Below, in pieces: positions 24,302-34,946 of a stretch of 64,000 nucleotides of DNA. The position numbers were made by a program, and so were the translations under genes. The notes under the pieces are model-generated. The model was given only the letters and a program-made list of their open reading frames with translations. It was not told where the DNA came from and made no database searches. The stretch spans positions 496,001 to 560,000 of the forward strand of contig FMBT01000290.1 of NCBI GenBank assembly GCA_900095095.1. Reading direction: 5' to 3'. This stretch comes from Fragilariopsis cylindrus CCMP1102 (Eukaryota > Bacillariophyta > Bacillariophyceae > Bacillariales > Bacillariaceae). Every line of letters begins with the position of its first letter. The stretch's first letter is position 1.

Positions 24302-24436
24302 TTAGGTCAAAACCTTCTTATCAATACCGACCCCACTATTATAATCTCCCAACTGACCAAGAGCATTGAATGGTTCCCGTTGAAGAAAGTCAGCAAGCTC
24401 TTCAATATCACCGCGGGTATCTACAGCAAGCAATGC
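24302..24436 (-). pseudogene. Possible C-terminal exon or remnant of a YCII-like protein
   Basis: After an acceptor-like GAATAG, 44 codons read ALLAVDTRGDIEELADFLQR..EPFNALGQLG and end in TAA. The pattern (acidic helix, then EPFNALG) resembles the C-terminal half of YciI/YCII-related proteins, small alpha/beta dimers. No matching N-terminal half was found just upstream, so this is either the last exon of an unseen gene or a remnant. Family assignment is tentative. Confidence 0.3.
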
Positions 24437-25112
24437 CTATTCAGGCTTTGACGCTTTTGATACCTTTCAATCTTGTTACCTATTCCAAATCTATATGGGC
24501 AAGAAGTGTTGCTATCATAGTGTTAAAAACCATTACCAAGCACCTATACTGCACAAAATTGCACATCATATTATGTCACATCAGTAAATACCATACCAAA
24601 CAATGCTCAAATCAATTGGACCAATTCATAGCTCATGGACTTGAAATAAATAAGATATGTCATAATAATTAATGTTAGTTAGTTAGAGTGGAAAAAGACA
24701 GCTAGTTGCTTTTTGATTGCACAAAGTAAATACACAAGAAGATTATTCCAAATGGTATCTAATATATCATAGCAGCTCTTATTTGACTGACTATTTGATT
24801 CAATTCATCAATCTTCTTGACTTTCTTCTCTGCCTGAGCGACATTCTAAAATTAAATCATTCACAGAACCTTTCCTCTTTTGTCTTGTGTTTTTAGCGCT
24901 GTACACCAATCTCTTCTGCACTAGTATATTCAGTCAAACCAGTCAGTATCAGTTAGTAATTACTAATTACAACAATAGAGATGATGCATCTATTATTGAT
25001 GAAGTAGGTAGTTAGTTTTTATCTCCCATACAAATGGAAAAACAATCAGAATTACCTCCACACACAAAAAAATGGCACACAAATCATTGTTTACCATATT
25101 ATATGGTCTGGA

Positions 25113-25353
25113 TTAGAAAAATTAGAAAGATTTAGAAGAAATTAGAAAGAATTAGAAAAGCGTCTTCTAAAAAAGGAAAAAATTAGAAACATCTATGCCA
25201 AAATTAGAAACGTACTTAGGGGCATACAGTCAATTCAAAATGAGATATCAATAAATATTAGAAAGTGAAAACAAGTATTTAGAAGAATTTAGAAGGTTTT
25301 AGAAGAATTAGAAGTTTTTAGAAAAGTTTAGAAGTTTTTAGAAAAGTTTAGAA
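25113..25353 (+). repeat. Degenerate TTAGAA array (16 copies in 241 bp)
   Basis: The hexamer TTAGAA, mostly as TTAGAAA or TTAGAAG, occurs 16 times in one orientation with irregular spacing. Spacing tightens to about 10-15 bp at the right end. The other strand reads TTCTAA. No ORF explains it. It lies about 150 bp left of the inverted-repeat element. Confidence 0.85.
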
Positions 25354-25500
25354 AAAAATCTAAGGAGCCGCCTCGATAGTTTTCCATATCCCCCCAAGAC
25401 TAAAAAAGACGTTAAAATAACGGCCAGAAACCAAATGATTAATCCATGGTCGCGCGTGTTTCAACGTTTTTCCACGATTAAATTTTTTGGATCGGGTGCT

Positions 25501-26142
25501 CCAGTACACCCTCTACTACACCTCTAATCCATATTTAATATCTTTAGATCGTAGTACTTCAAAATAAAATCAGTCCCACAAGTGCGTGACGAAACAGCGC
25601 GTTAAAAACTGTTAATGTTCATGCACAATCACTATTTTGTGCGCATTTTGAGCTTTAGTGAAAATATATTGCGTTAAAATACCATATTTCTTATTCTTTA
25701 AAACTCAAAAATTCCTTTTTTTAGCGTCATATATTTTCAAGTGTGCGGTAGTACTGTACATTGATATATGTTGCTTCATTTCATGCAAATTCAAAACTCA
25801 AACAAACACATCATAGACACATCATTTCAAACGATCTATCTTGTCGAAGCGACTCTTCGACAATGAAGATAAAGAACACATTTACGGTGTCGCTACCGTG
25901 CAATATGCGATCACCATGGCCGCCATTGCACCGAGACAAATCCAACTCTTGTGACAGCTGGTTCTGCTGGTATGCGTACAAGTTTGAAATTAATAACGTA
26001 ACACTGCCTACGCATTTTGGTTGAATCTCTTGACTTATAACACAAAAGGAATATATCATACGACAATGAGAATAACATGTATCGGAGTGGTCGATCTAAA
26101 GATATTAAATGTGGATTAGAGTGTAGTAGAGGGTGATACTGG
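25501..26142. mobile_element. 642-bp element with 51-bp terminal inverted repeats (MITE-like)
   Basis: Arms 25501-25551 and 26092-26142 are inverted copies about 51 bp long, differing by one substitution and two single-base indels. The outer ends read CCAGTA...TACTGG and the inner ends include AATATCTTTAGATCG. The 540-bp interior holds no transposase; a short frame (25761-26024) has no recognisable family. This suits a non-autonomous DNA transposon, or possibly a large hairpin-forming locus. No clear target-site duplication was found, so the exact ends are uncertain. Confidence 0.65.
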
Positions 26143-26376
26143 ATCTTCGACTTTTGAAAAAAAACGTGTTTTTGTAATTCTTAAACCTATCCGTTTTTCT
26201 TATTTCTGATCCGTTTCTATCGCTAATGCTCTCAACATGTAGAAATGGAGTAAAATCTACAGAATTGTTGCAATTCGACAACAAAAGTAACAGTTTTATC
26301 CCATAAAAAGCTACTCGACAAAAGATAAAACCAAAGCAAATAATATAAACTTCTTTCTTTAAAATTGAATTCGATA

Positions 26377-28314
26377 ATGAACGACCAATCTTCTTCCAAC
26401 AATCCAATTTCTTCACTGACTCCATCAAAACGCCCGGGACGTCCATCATTAGGATTGTCAAGAGAAGGAATGCTCAAGAGGCAAAGTGAACAAGCAAAAG
26501 CAAGACGAGATACGGAGCGTGGGTCACCAACGCATAAAAAACGAGGACGCAAGAGAAAATATTCGAATGATGACGAACAGAAGGATGCTCGTCGTCGGCA
26601 ACAAGATACCAGTCGTTTGAACATTGCCAAGAAGAAGAAAGAGGCAGGAGTAATAGCGGAATCTACTATCTCTACAGCAATCTCGAACCAAGGAGCCGCG
26701 CTAGAAGTGGCAAGCAAAGGTTCAGATGTTGCCCTAGAAGGAGTAAAATCCATCAATAGCTCAGCGACTGTTGTGACTGATCCTTTGGTTGCAGATGGCA
26801 TCAAGAAAGCATATCTCGAAACGGTGGGAGTGACATTACAAGGATCATTTGCCCTTGCTAACAAATCAATTGACGTCGCATCTGAATCAAATAAGGTCAA
26901 TAATCAATTGAAAGAAATGGCACCGACTCTGACAAAACGTATAGTCAATACAACTTCCCCTTCTGGATTGGCGTCAACACCGACTTCAAATTCCCCATCA
27001 TCAGCGACTGTTATTCAAGAACCAACCCAGACATTCCCTGATGGATCTTCGTTAAAGTCAGCTTCTTTTTCGGCACCTGAAACAACGACCAAAAACCTTG
27101 GACCTGATGTAGAAGTCGCTGTATGCCGACCTGTAAGTGCGTTGCGGGGGGAACATCATGTCGCACATGATGAGGTAGACGCTACTTCTGGGTCCTCAAC
27201 TTCCGATCATGACGCTGAATCGATGGCTGCCCCAAGCCCTTCTGTCAATACGTTAGATGATGAAGGTATTGAATTCGACTATGATACCGAAGGGGAAATA
27301 GAAGAGGAACCACACGAGGAATACAAGACGACATCCAATGATTGCGAGGTCAAATTTGGAGCATCGGTATCTTCTCAATCTGGCATGGACCGACCTTTGA
27401 ATGCTTCCAGGGATCAAAATAATTACGATGAGGTAGACGCAGAGGTAGACGTAGACGTATACAGAAACACGTATGTTCCTGTTAATTCTGAAAAGTCTGA
27501 ACATGCTTGTGTACGTTCTGCAACTAGAATCGTTCTTGATAGTCAAATGGAATCTACTTTAAGGAATGGTCATGATATCGGAAATGGTCCTGATCATAAA
27601 AACACAACTCGTGTTCAGCACAAGGGGGAAGGAGTGACATTGGTTGTTGACGTGCCCTCATACGCTCGGCTCAACGATGGCGACAAAGACGCAAAGGTTA
27701 CTGTTGTTTCTTGTTGGAGGGACGATGGGAATTTTAAACTTCCTGTAGAGCCTGATCCTAAGCTTAAGCTTGGCGAAAACGCCGATGACGCTAAGCATCG
27801 GTACGAACAGGAGTGCAACGACCTAGAATCTTTTAAAAGTGATTTGAAGAAGACTGATATCTACATCACTAAAGTTGATAAAAAAATCACTAGAGTTGAA
27901 AAAGAAAACAAACAATTGAAGGCCGCCTTGGAAGATCTTTCTAGACGGCACACAAGCAATAGTGATAATGGCGGCTACGATCGTAACGGTGACCGCGGCT
28001 TCACTCCGGTGAGCCACGGAAATCGTCACACTAATGGTGGCGGCTTCGATTCTCCCTCTCCTGGGAGAGGTAGACATCGTAACGGTGAGCGCAACTTCAC
28101 TCCGGTGAGCCACGGAAATCGTCACACTAATGGTGGCGGCTTCGATTCTCCCTCTCCTGGGAGAGGTAGATATCGTGATGGTGGCCGCAACTTCACTCCG
28201 GTGAGCCACGGAAATCGTAGCACTAATGGTGGCGGCTTCGATTCTCCCTCTCCGGGGAGAGGTAGATATCGTAATGGTGGCCGCAACTCCTCCGGAGGGC
28301 CACGGATATCGTAA
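26377..28314 (+). CDS. Basic AT-hook-like protein with coiled coil and 32-residue C-terminal repeats
   Basis: A 645-aa protein of unknown function. The start is the ATG at 26377; an earlier TTG at 26365 adds four residues and is less likely. The N-terminus is basic with AT-hook-like cores (KRPGRPS, KKRGRKRK), suggesting nuclear DNA or RNA binding. The middle is Ser/Thr/Asp-rich with an acidic patch near 295-315. A lysine-rich coiled coil (about 465-530) precedes three near-identical 32-residue repeats rich in Gly, Arg, Ser and Pro (FTPVSHGNR...SPSPGRGR). A fourth copy at the end has shifted frame and supplies the stop. It lies 235 bp right of the inverted-repeat element. Possible roles, inferred only, are chromatin or RNA granule binding. 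Confidence 0.72.
   Translation: MNDQSSSNNPISSLTPSKRPGRPSLGLSREGMLKRQSEQAKARRDTERGSPTHKKRGRKRKYSNDDEQKDARRRQQDTSRLNIAKKKKEAGVIAESTISTAISNQGAALEVASKGSDVALEGVKSINSSATVVTDPLVADGIKKAYLETVGVTLQGSFALANKSIDVASESNKVNNQLKEMAPTLTKRIVNTTSPSGLASTPTSNSPSSATVIQEPTQTFPDGSSLKSASFSAPETTTKNLGPDVEVAVCRPVSALRGEHHVAHDEVDATSGSSTSDHDAESMAAPSPSVNTLDDEGIEFDYDTEGEIEEEPHEEYKTTSNDCEVKFGASVSSQSGMDRPLNASRDQNNYDEVDAEVDVDVYRNTYVPVNSEKSEHACVRSATRIVLDSQMESTLRNGHDIGNGPDHKNTTRVQHKGEGVTLVVDVPSYARLNDGDKDAKVTVVSCWRDDGNFKLPVEPDPKLKLGENADDAKHRYEQECNDLESFKSDLKKTDIYITKVDKKITRVEKENKQLKAALEDLSRRHTSNSDNGGYDRNGDRGFTPVSHGNRHTNGGGFDSPSPGRGRHRNGERNFTPVSHGNRHTNGGGFDSPSPGRGRYRDGGRNFTPVSHGNRSTNGGGFDSPSPGRGRYRNGGRNSSGGPRIS
28000..28310 (+). repeat. 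96-bp tandem repeats coding 32-aa units
   Basis: Near-identical units begin at 28000, 28096 and 28192, with a diverged partial fourth unit to about 28310. The phase (multiple of three) keeps the first three in frame. A small indel in the fourth changes frame and brings in the gene's stop codon. Confidence 0.92.
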
Positions 28315-29268
28315 CACTTCCCGCTGTTACGAAAGTCCCACAAATGGGTAAGACTTCTAAGGCAATCAACCTCATACCCACAATAGAAGTTAGAAGCACA
28401 AGTTATTTATTTGGAGATTCTCCTGTATGTTACCTTTACAGTTCGACGAAATCTATAGGTCTGTGTCATATATATATCATATTTTGCGGGAAATTCTAAC
28501 GAGAAACAACAACTTTTATCGCCAGTGATGACAGATCATGTTTCAATGGTGCCTACCTTGACGGTTCGCGATCCATATAAAGTTCAACTGTACTATCCGT
28601 ACTTCACATAACGAGAAAGAAAAGAAAGAAAAAAGTCCTAGCTTTCTAGATAAAACTACAGCAATTGCCAAGAAGATGGATTAAATTTTAAATGAACTTA
28701 AATAAATATAATAGTGCAAAAATTGACATGAACATTCTTGATTGCCATGCCATGCCTAGTGTAATACTAAATCTATAAATCATCTCATTTAAGCTACTGT
28801 ACTGTACTGTACTGTACAATGATCACAGCAGCTTAATTTTTGTTGCGGCCCACCCCCAAATGAGATGTCAGCCCTTTTCCTTCATCCCCCTCCTTACAAA
28901 AAGATATTCTTTTTTGTTGGACACAGAAAGAACTTTAACATCACGTTACTATTAGTAAAATGATAAACTAAAAAAAAGTCAATTTTTAAGATACTATTCA
29001 CGTACATCATCCTCATGTAGCACAAATTGTACACGAAGAGTACAAATCACTTTTCTGTTATTGTTGATTGTTGATTTGTATTGTTTCTATCTTCGTCTGA
29101 TATATCATCTATCATCAAATGAATATATAGATATACACCTTAGCATCAAAAGTATAAACGTGTTCCTTCCCCGATTCTTTCAACACGTTTCTTTTTCAAT
29201 CTAGAATTCGGGAGTATTTATAATCAAATAATTTTCAAATTCTTGACAAAATTTCATAGAAATATCCC
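28315..29268. other. Intergenic region and Kelch gene promoter
   Basis: 954 bp with no gene. A pentanucleotide repeat, (ACTGT)4, lies at 28796-28815. An A/T-rich stretch with GAATATATAGATATA near 29120 is a weak TATA-like candidate about 145 bp before the Kelch ATG. Confidence 0.45.
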
Positions 29269-30957
29269 ATGATGACTTCTTTCACTTCGTTCTTAACTAC
29301 TACTACTCTTCTCGCTCTTGCTTTTGGCGGCATTGCTACTAGTGTTGCTGCCGCTACTGCTGAGGAGACAAGCAATACTAATTGGGAAGTACTTGATGTA
29401 AACTTACCAACACCACTTTCGGACAATACAGCAACCTATATTAAAAGTACCGATATGATTTATATTGCAGGTGGTTGCAATTCACCAAAGGGTAATACAT
29501 ATGTTGACGTCGATGGATTAGAACTTGATTTTTTTCTATGTGAATCTGACTCACAACGTTTGTATAGCTTTGATGGTACAACCTTCACAAGAATGGCTGA
29601 TATGCCCCAACCACGATATAGACATGCTGCAGTTGTTGCACAAAATAAACTTTGGTTAATTGGTGGACGAACAATTCCAGAAGATACCGTTATTGCTGAA
29701 GTTGATGTACGTTATTTATTTTTCGAATGAGTTTGACTTATATCTAACATAGGAACCATTTTTGGAACATGCCGACCGTTTCCTCACATTTTTTTCCAAT
29801 CTACTATCTACAATATCGATTTTGTTTTTGTTATTGTTATTATATTATATCATATAACTAATGATTAGATGTACGATCCATTGACGAATGAATGGACGAC
29901 CGTTGGTAAAATTCCAGAAGAATATTCAACAAGTGACAATGGTGCATTTACGAATGCTGGTGAAACAAAAGTTTATGTTGTCGGTGGATACTCACCAACA
30001 TATTATAATCCTGATGCATTAGCTATCACATTTTCATTCGATGTTGAAGCAGCAGTAGCAGTAGCAGAAGCAGAAGCAGTAGTAGTAGATTTATCAGAAA
30101 AAGGTAGTGATGGCGACTTGGTGATTACACGTCATGCAGACTTGAATACTCAACGTGGTGATATTCATGCTGTTACGTCAACAGATGGTAAAAAAGCATA
30201 CGTTGCTGGTGGTGCTTCATCTTATCCTTGTGAACCATTATCGGTACGTACAAAGTATATGCTGTTATTGTGTTTGTAGAAAAAAATTACCTTGAAAGTG
30301 TGCTTGTTGTACAGTATTATGGAATGTAAGAAGAAATTGCTGTAACTAACTAAACAACTTCTTCCACTTCACTTTACTATAAATTATTACCAGTCATCAG
30401 AAGTATATGATATTGATGCAGATGAATGGACTAAAACAGATGGGGATTTATTATTAGCACGATTCGATCATGGATTAGTTTATGCAAAGGATGGTGTATA
30501 TGCTATTGGTGGTGAAGTTTCTCATCCACAACAATGTGCAGCACCTGAATTGGTACCACCATTATCAGCACAATCTTTAGCGGTCCAAGATGTTGAATTA
30601 TTACTTTCTTCATCATCCGATGCAGAACAACAACAAACATGGGAAGCAATTATTGATATACCAGAATTTCGTTTTCGTTTTAGTGCTGAATATTATCCAT
30701 CAACAGAAACTATATATGCATTTGGTGGACAAACTTCCTTCAATGACGAATGTAAATGTTTCCCAACTTCTGATGAAGTTACAGCACTTTCATTGTCTAC
30801 TAGTAGTAGTCCTACTACTTCTACTACTACTACTACTACTACTACTACCAATACAACTAATGGAGAAGAACCCATTGACCAAGAAGTAGTTTCCACTGCA
30901 TCGTCTGTGCTATTTTCGTCTATGATTTGGATTATGATTGTATTCGCACTAATTTAG
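29269..30957 (+). CDS. Secreted Kelch-repeat protein, probably membrane or GPI anchored
   Basis: Three exons, 29269-29706, 29869-30243 and 30394-30957, all joined in phase 0, give 458 aa. An N-terminal signal peptide (LTTTTLLALAFGGIATSVAA) is followed by Kelch repeats. Hallmarks are IYIAGGC, RYRHAAVVAQNKLWLIGGR, VYVVGGY, AYVAGGASS, GVYAIGGE and IYAFGGQ, paired with YDPLTNEW and YDIDADEW. These would fold as a beta-propeller, probably binding protein or glycan outside the cell or in the endomembrane system. A Ser/Thr stalk and a terminal hydrophobic segment (VLFSSMIWIMIVFALI) fit a GPI signal or a tail anchor. Two adjacent ATGs could start it; the first is used. No enzyme motif is seen. Confidence 0.88.
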
Positions 30958-33232
30958 TCTCTGTCAACGATGTGATGTTTTTTATAGTAGTACTTGCATT
31001 GTTGACGTTCCAATTCCATGGCGTCGATCTGGAGCTTTGAAGTACAAATCTTACATGTAAAGTTAATGACCAAAAAACATCATCCTCAGATTAAAACTAT
31101 GTTAAATTCTAAGGTTAAAAAGGGATTTTTTTTAAATGTTGAACGAAACGACAAGTTGGCTTTTCATTTTTAAACTCGTTTGCTACCAAGTGCTTACAAT
31201 TATTCGCTTCAATTTTTGAACTCGTCGATTTCGTCGTTCATTTATGATACCACTTGCAACCTAAATTCTTTCGCGTCCATATCATTATCTCTCTGAAGGA
31301 TTTTGATACCATATTTAGTACTTGTATAACTATTTTTTTCTAATTCTTCTGAATCTTGAAGTTTGTATTGTCTGCAATTTTTACAGTGTCAGATGAAGAT
31401 ACCTATTAAAATCCTTGTGATGACGCATTTCAATTACCAGGAAAGAAAAATATTTCGGAGACGCTCAATATCACAGACCAAAATTATACTAGTTAAGTCT
31501 AAATATGCTACGGGAGACAGGTGTGAAAATCTTCTAAAAAGGTTTCGGAAAAATAAATTAAACTGTTATTCTCTATTTATCTGGTTCTACTAAATTCTTG
31601 AAAGAGAACCGCCAAATCAATGTCGTATTGAATAGGTCCTATCTTATCCAGTCGTTTTGTTTCTTAAAATTATAGCACCATTTGTCATAATTTCATCTTT
31701 AAGAAATATTGTATTACATATCATTAATACATCTTTAACGTAAAATTATAACAGGTTGCTATATATTATTGTCGTATCTATCCAATGATACTCAAAAAAT
31801 ACTGTTCTGAAGCAGATAGAAGTGACTTCTTTGATTTATACTACGAAATACGATTCATAATGAATGAGCACTATTGCTTTTTTCAGAAGATATTGATCAA
31901 ATAAATAATCTTCGTGAGACAAAAACTTACAGTCTTTGTTTGTCGTAGAAAGTTATTTATCTGTCTCTATCTCTTCTATTTGTTTCTTTTCTCTTTATTT
32001 ACCTAATATCTCTTGCCAATCGTTCTGTATACTGAATAATTAACTGTTGGTAAGCGAGAAGCGAGAACGCAGTTTTTCGTCAACAGACGAGTGTGGGATC
32101 GTCGTTACTTTTTTAGATTACATTTCTTTCCTTTCATCTTAAAGTTTGGTTGATTCGTAATTATGCATGTATAGACATCACAGACGATTGCGTCATGTTC
32201 AATGTGTTCTTCATTTTGACTGCTCTAGCAATAATTCAGAAAAGTAAGATTTTTTTTTCTGTCGAATCCAGTCGAAAAATTAATTTACAGTAGGCACCGT
32301 TCTCCTTTCGTTTTTTTGCTCATTTTCGACGATGACAAATACATCTAACAGTTAGAACACGAACTCCACCGATGTCAACGACGAAAACGACGACGAAAAT
32401 GACGTCGGATTGACCGACTGTTCAAAAGTATACTACCATCGTAACTCTCGGATCTTTATTTCAAAGAAGAAAAAATAAATATAGTTCCTGCATACCGTCT
32501 TCGTCTTGATTGCTACCACTTACCAACACATACATCGATCATCACCTTGTCGTTTTCAGATTCTCGATACTTCTTTAGCTTTAGAAAGAGCTACCTGTTG
32601 TTGAACCCATGTGGCCATCGATCGGCATAAAGATCTTTCTCGTTTGGTGTGTAGTACGTATTTTGATGATTTTTATAATTTAAAATAAATCTGTCGATCA
32701 ATGATCGAATGAGCAGATGAATTGATTTTAGATTTAAGCTGAAATAACGTATATTTAACGGACAAAAAGAGGTGTCATCACAACGCACTACAAGGATTCG
32801 TTTGAAGATTCGCTGACTGTGAATGAAAAATGAGCTTAAAGAACGTACCGTAGAGTTGTACGTAAAGTTACTTAAGATTTTTGAAATTTGTTGATTTGTG
32901 ATTTGTGATTGGGTTTTGTGACGTGGGAATAAAGGTGTCAAGAGTTGACACTTGTGTTGCAGATGAAGAGACTTCTGTTAAAAATCTAAAAAGATGAAGA
33001 TTGTGCTCGCCGATTTTGAAATAAACGGCAAATAATGAGCAACGGTAACGAGAAAGTAGCGAGAAAAGAATGTCGATGCTTTGTTTCTCGATTGGATCTT
33101 AGCAATTGCAGAGTTCACGTCTTTTTTTGTCGTTTATGATCGATTACTCTCTACCACATAATTCAAACTTTTGCAACTGCCAAAACCAAAATTCTACCTT
33201 TACCTCCCCTTCAATAAACCCCAAATACAAAC
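30958..33232. other. Long intergenic region, nothing recognised
   Basis: About 2.3 kb, AT-rich. Short frames such as 32591-32941 (minus) show no family, signal or splice support. Nothing else was seen. Confidence 0.5.
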
Positions 33233-34311
33233 ATGAAATTCTCACTCATCGCAGTTGCCGCCCTTGTCACTTCGGCCGAAGCTATTAGCAGACCTTCCCT
33301 TACGGTAAGTTTCCATGCATACCGGTCTTGTCGACCATTGTTGTCGTCGATTGTCGATGTCGTCTTTTCCTCTCATCAAATATAGTAATATATACATTCG
33401 ACTAACTCTGAGTTTCCTCTCTTCCTTTGTTTTGTTTTCGAATTCCTTTATCATCACCATCCAAGATTTCTGTCACCGACGGAAACTTCGACGGCGTCGA
33501 TGGATTAGATCCTACCCTAACATGGAACGGTAGTTCAAATGCTGGTGATATTGATCTCGACTACGGAATCGAATCAGCCGTTCGACCAACAACGGATATT
33601 GCATCCTTACCTCGTAAGGTATTTGGTACCCTCAAGACCAATGTTGCTGGATGGGGTATCACTGCTGGAGCTGATAGAGATATGGCAAGTGGAGCCACCG
33701 ATATTGAAGTCAATGCTGATAACGCAGATGCTGATCTATCCGTGAAGGTAATTGCCTCCGCTGATGGTGGTGTTGATAGCGTCTCTGCTACCAAGGGTTT
33801 TGATGTTGACGGTAACCGCGTAACAATCACGCCACGATACAGTCTATCAGACGAAGATGCTGATGTTGTTGTTACCTACGACGGCGGTGATACCAATGTC
33901 GAACTAACAGCATCCGTTGATAGTCAAGAGGTTGTTGTCACACACGATATGGGAGACACAAACATCCAATTGACAGCATCAAAGGACAGTCAAGAAGTCG
34001 TCGTTGATCATACCATGGACAACACTAACATCAAATTGACAGCATCTGCTGACAATCAAGAAGTAACAGTCTCCCAACAAGTCGATGACAATAATAAAAT
34101 CTCTCCTACCATCAACCGTAACGGTGATATCTCCGTTCAATGGGAACGTGATCTTGGTGACGATAACTCTTTAACTGCCACCCTCAAGCCAAATGAAGGT
34201 ATTGATATTGAATGGAATGATGATGCATGGACTGCTGAACTCAAAGCAGGACTAGATGGAACCGACATCAACGGTATCTCGATCAGCACATCCCGAAAGG
34301 TCGAATTCTAA
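33233..34311 (+). CDS. Secreted beta-rich protein, paralog A
   Basis: A 305-aa protein of unknown function. Exon 1 (33233-33304) encodes the signal peptide MKFSLIAVAALVTSAEA and a few residues; exon 2 (33466-34311) the rest, joined in phase 0. The body is rich in Asp, Val and Thr with alternating polar/hydrophobic residues. It has three in-frame 22-residue repeats (V.V..D.GDTN..LTAS.DSQE), suggesting stacked or barrel beta strands. The C-terminus (TLKPNEGIDIEWND.AWTAEL) matches the second paralog at 43097-44789 (TWKPDDSISIRWNDGGWDATI). The two share the intron just after the signal region. No phenylalanine follows the predicted signal cleavage, so plastid import is not favoured; the secretory route is more likely. 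Confidence 0.85.
33865..34062 (+). repeat. Three 66-bp in-frame repeats in paralog A
   Basis: Units begin at 33865, 33931 and 33997, each coding 22 residues that include GDTN..LTAS or DNTN..LTAS. A weaker fourth starts at 34063. The other paralog has no such tandem block, so expansion followed duplication, or it was lost there. Confidence 0.85.
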
Positions 34312-34946
34312 ATCATAAACCATTAATAATCAAAATGTATACTGTATACATCCCCGCATAGCACATCATACATCCACACATACCATCCATTCGTCTATCC
34401 TCAGCCTCTCTCTGTCTTTATATAGCCGGGAAAGATAGTTAGGCTATTTGTCGATTAGAGCAATTTTCTAATATCTAAATAATGCTCCATATATATATTA
34501 GCACACATACATTTATACCGTCAAAACACACATATTTTATCTTTTACTATACTTATTCTATAGTAGTAGGATAGGCTGACCTTCTTAGTATAATTGTATT
34601 CGCTAGGTCAAACTGATGAAGATGTCAAAAGTGCAGACTCTGTACTACGTACTTAGCACAGTAAAACGCATCCAACAAATAGAAGAAAACAGCATCTACG
34701 ATTATCTCCACTTCTGTTAATACGAAATCAATACTACGAAAAGATATAGATGACATATAGATGGCAGTTAGATGCAATCATTGGCTACTAGTAGCTAGCT
34801 AGCTAGACAGAAATCATTTGGGAACATATTTATTTATTGTTATGGCAGTAACAACCAAAGCGTCTACGTGTAGTTGAAGTAGTTAGCACAGTGCATCCCT
34901 TTTGTGTGCGTCCGAACAAATGAAAACCTTTCTGCCGTCAACTATC
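34312..34946. other. Convergent 3' intergenic region
   Basis: 635 bp between two facing 3' ends. It is A/T-rich with a short AGCT-type repeat (GTAGCTAGCTAGCTAG near 34792). No gene is seen. Confidence 0.5.

Larger units (their letters stand above)
24023..25500. other. Intergenic region with a possible exon remnant and a TTAGAA array
   Basis: About 1.5 kb without an intact gene. It contains a coding-looking stretch on the minus strand (24302-24436) and the TTAGAA-rich tract (25113-25353). A second minus-strand stretch (about 24755-24950) looks coding in two overlapping frames and cannot be assigned. Confidence 0.5.

Noticed and set aside
24755-24950. Minus-strand stretch that looks coding in two overlapping frames
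   Set aside because: Neither frame has a family match or clear splice support; too ambiguous to call.
25761-26024. Short plus-strand frame inside the inverted-repeat element
   Set aside because: No family, no transposase motif, and length is within chance for this composition.
28000-28310. Regular repeats that might suggest a CRISPR array
   Set aside because: Units are 96 bp, contiguous, in frame and in a eukaryotic coding sequence; no spacer pattern.
32591-32941. 116-codon minus-strand frame
   Set aside because: No recognisable domain, signal or splice context; A/T-rich composition.
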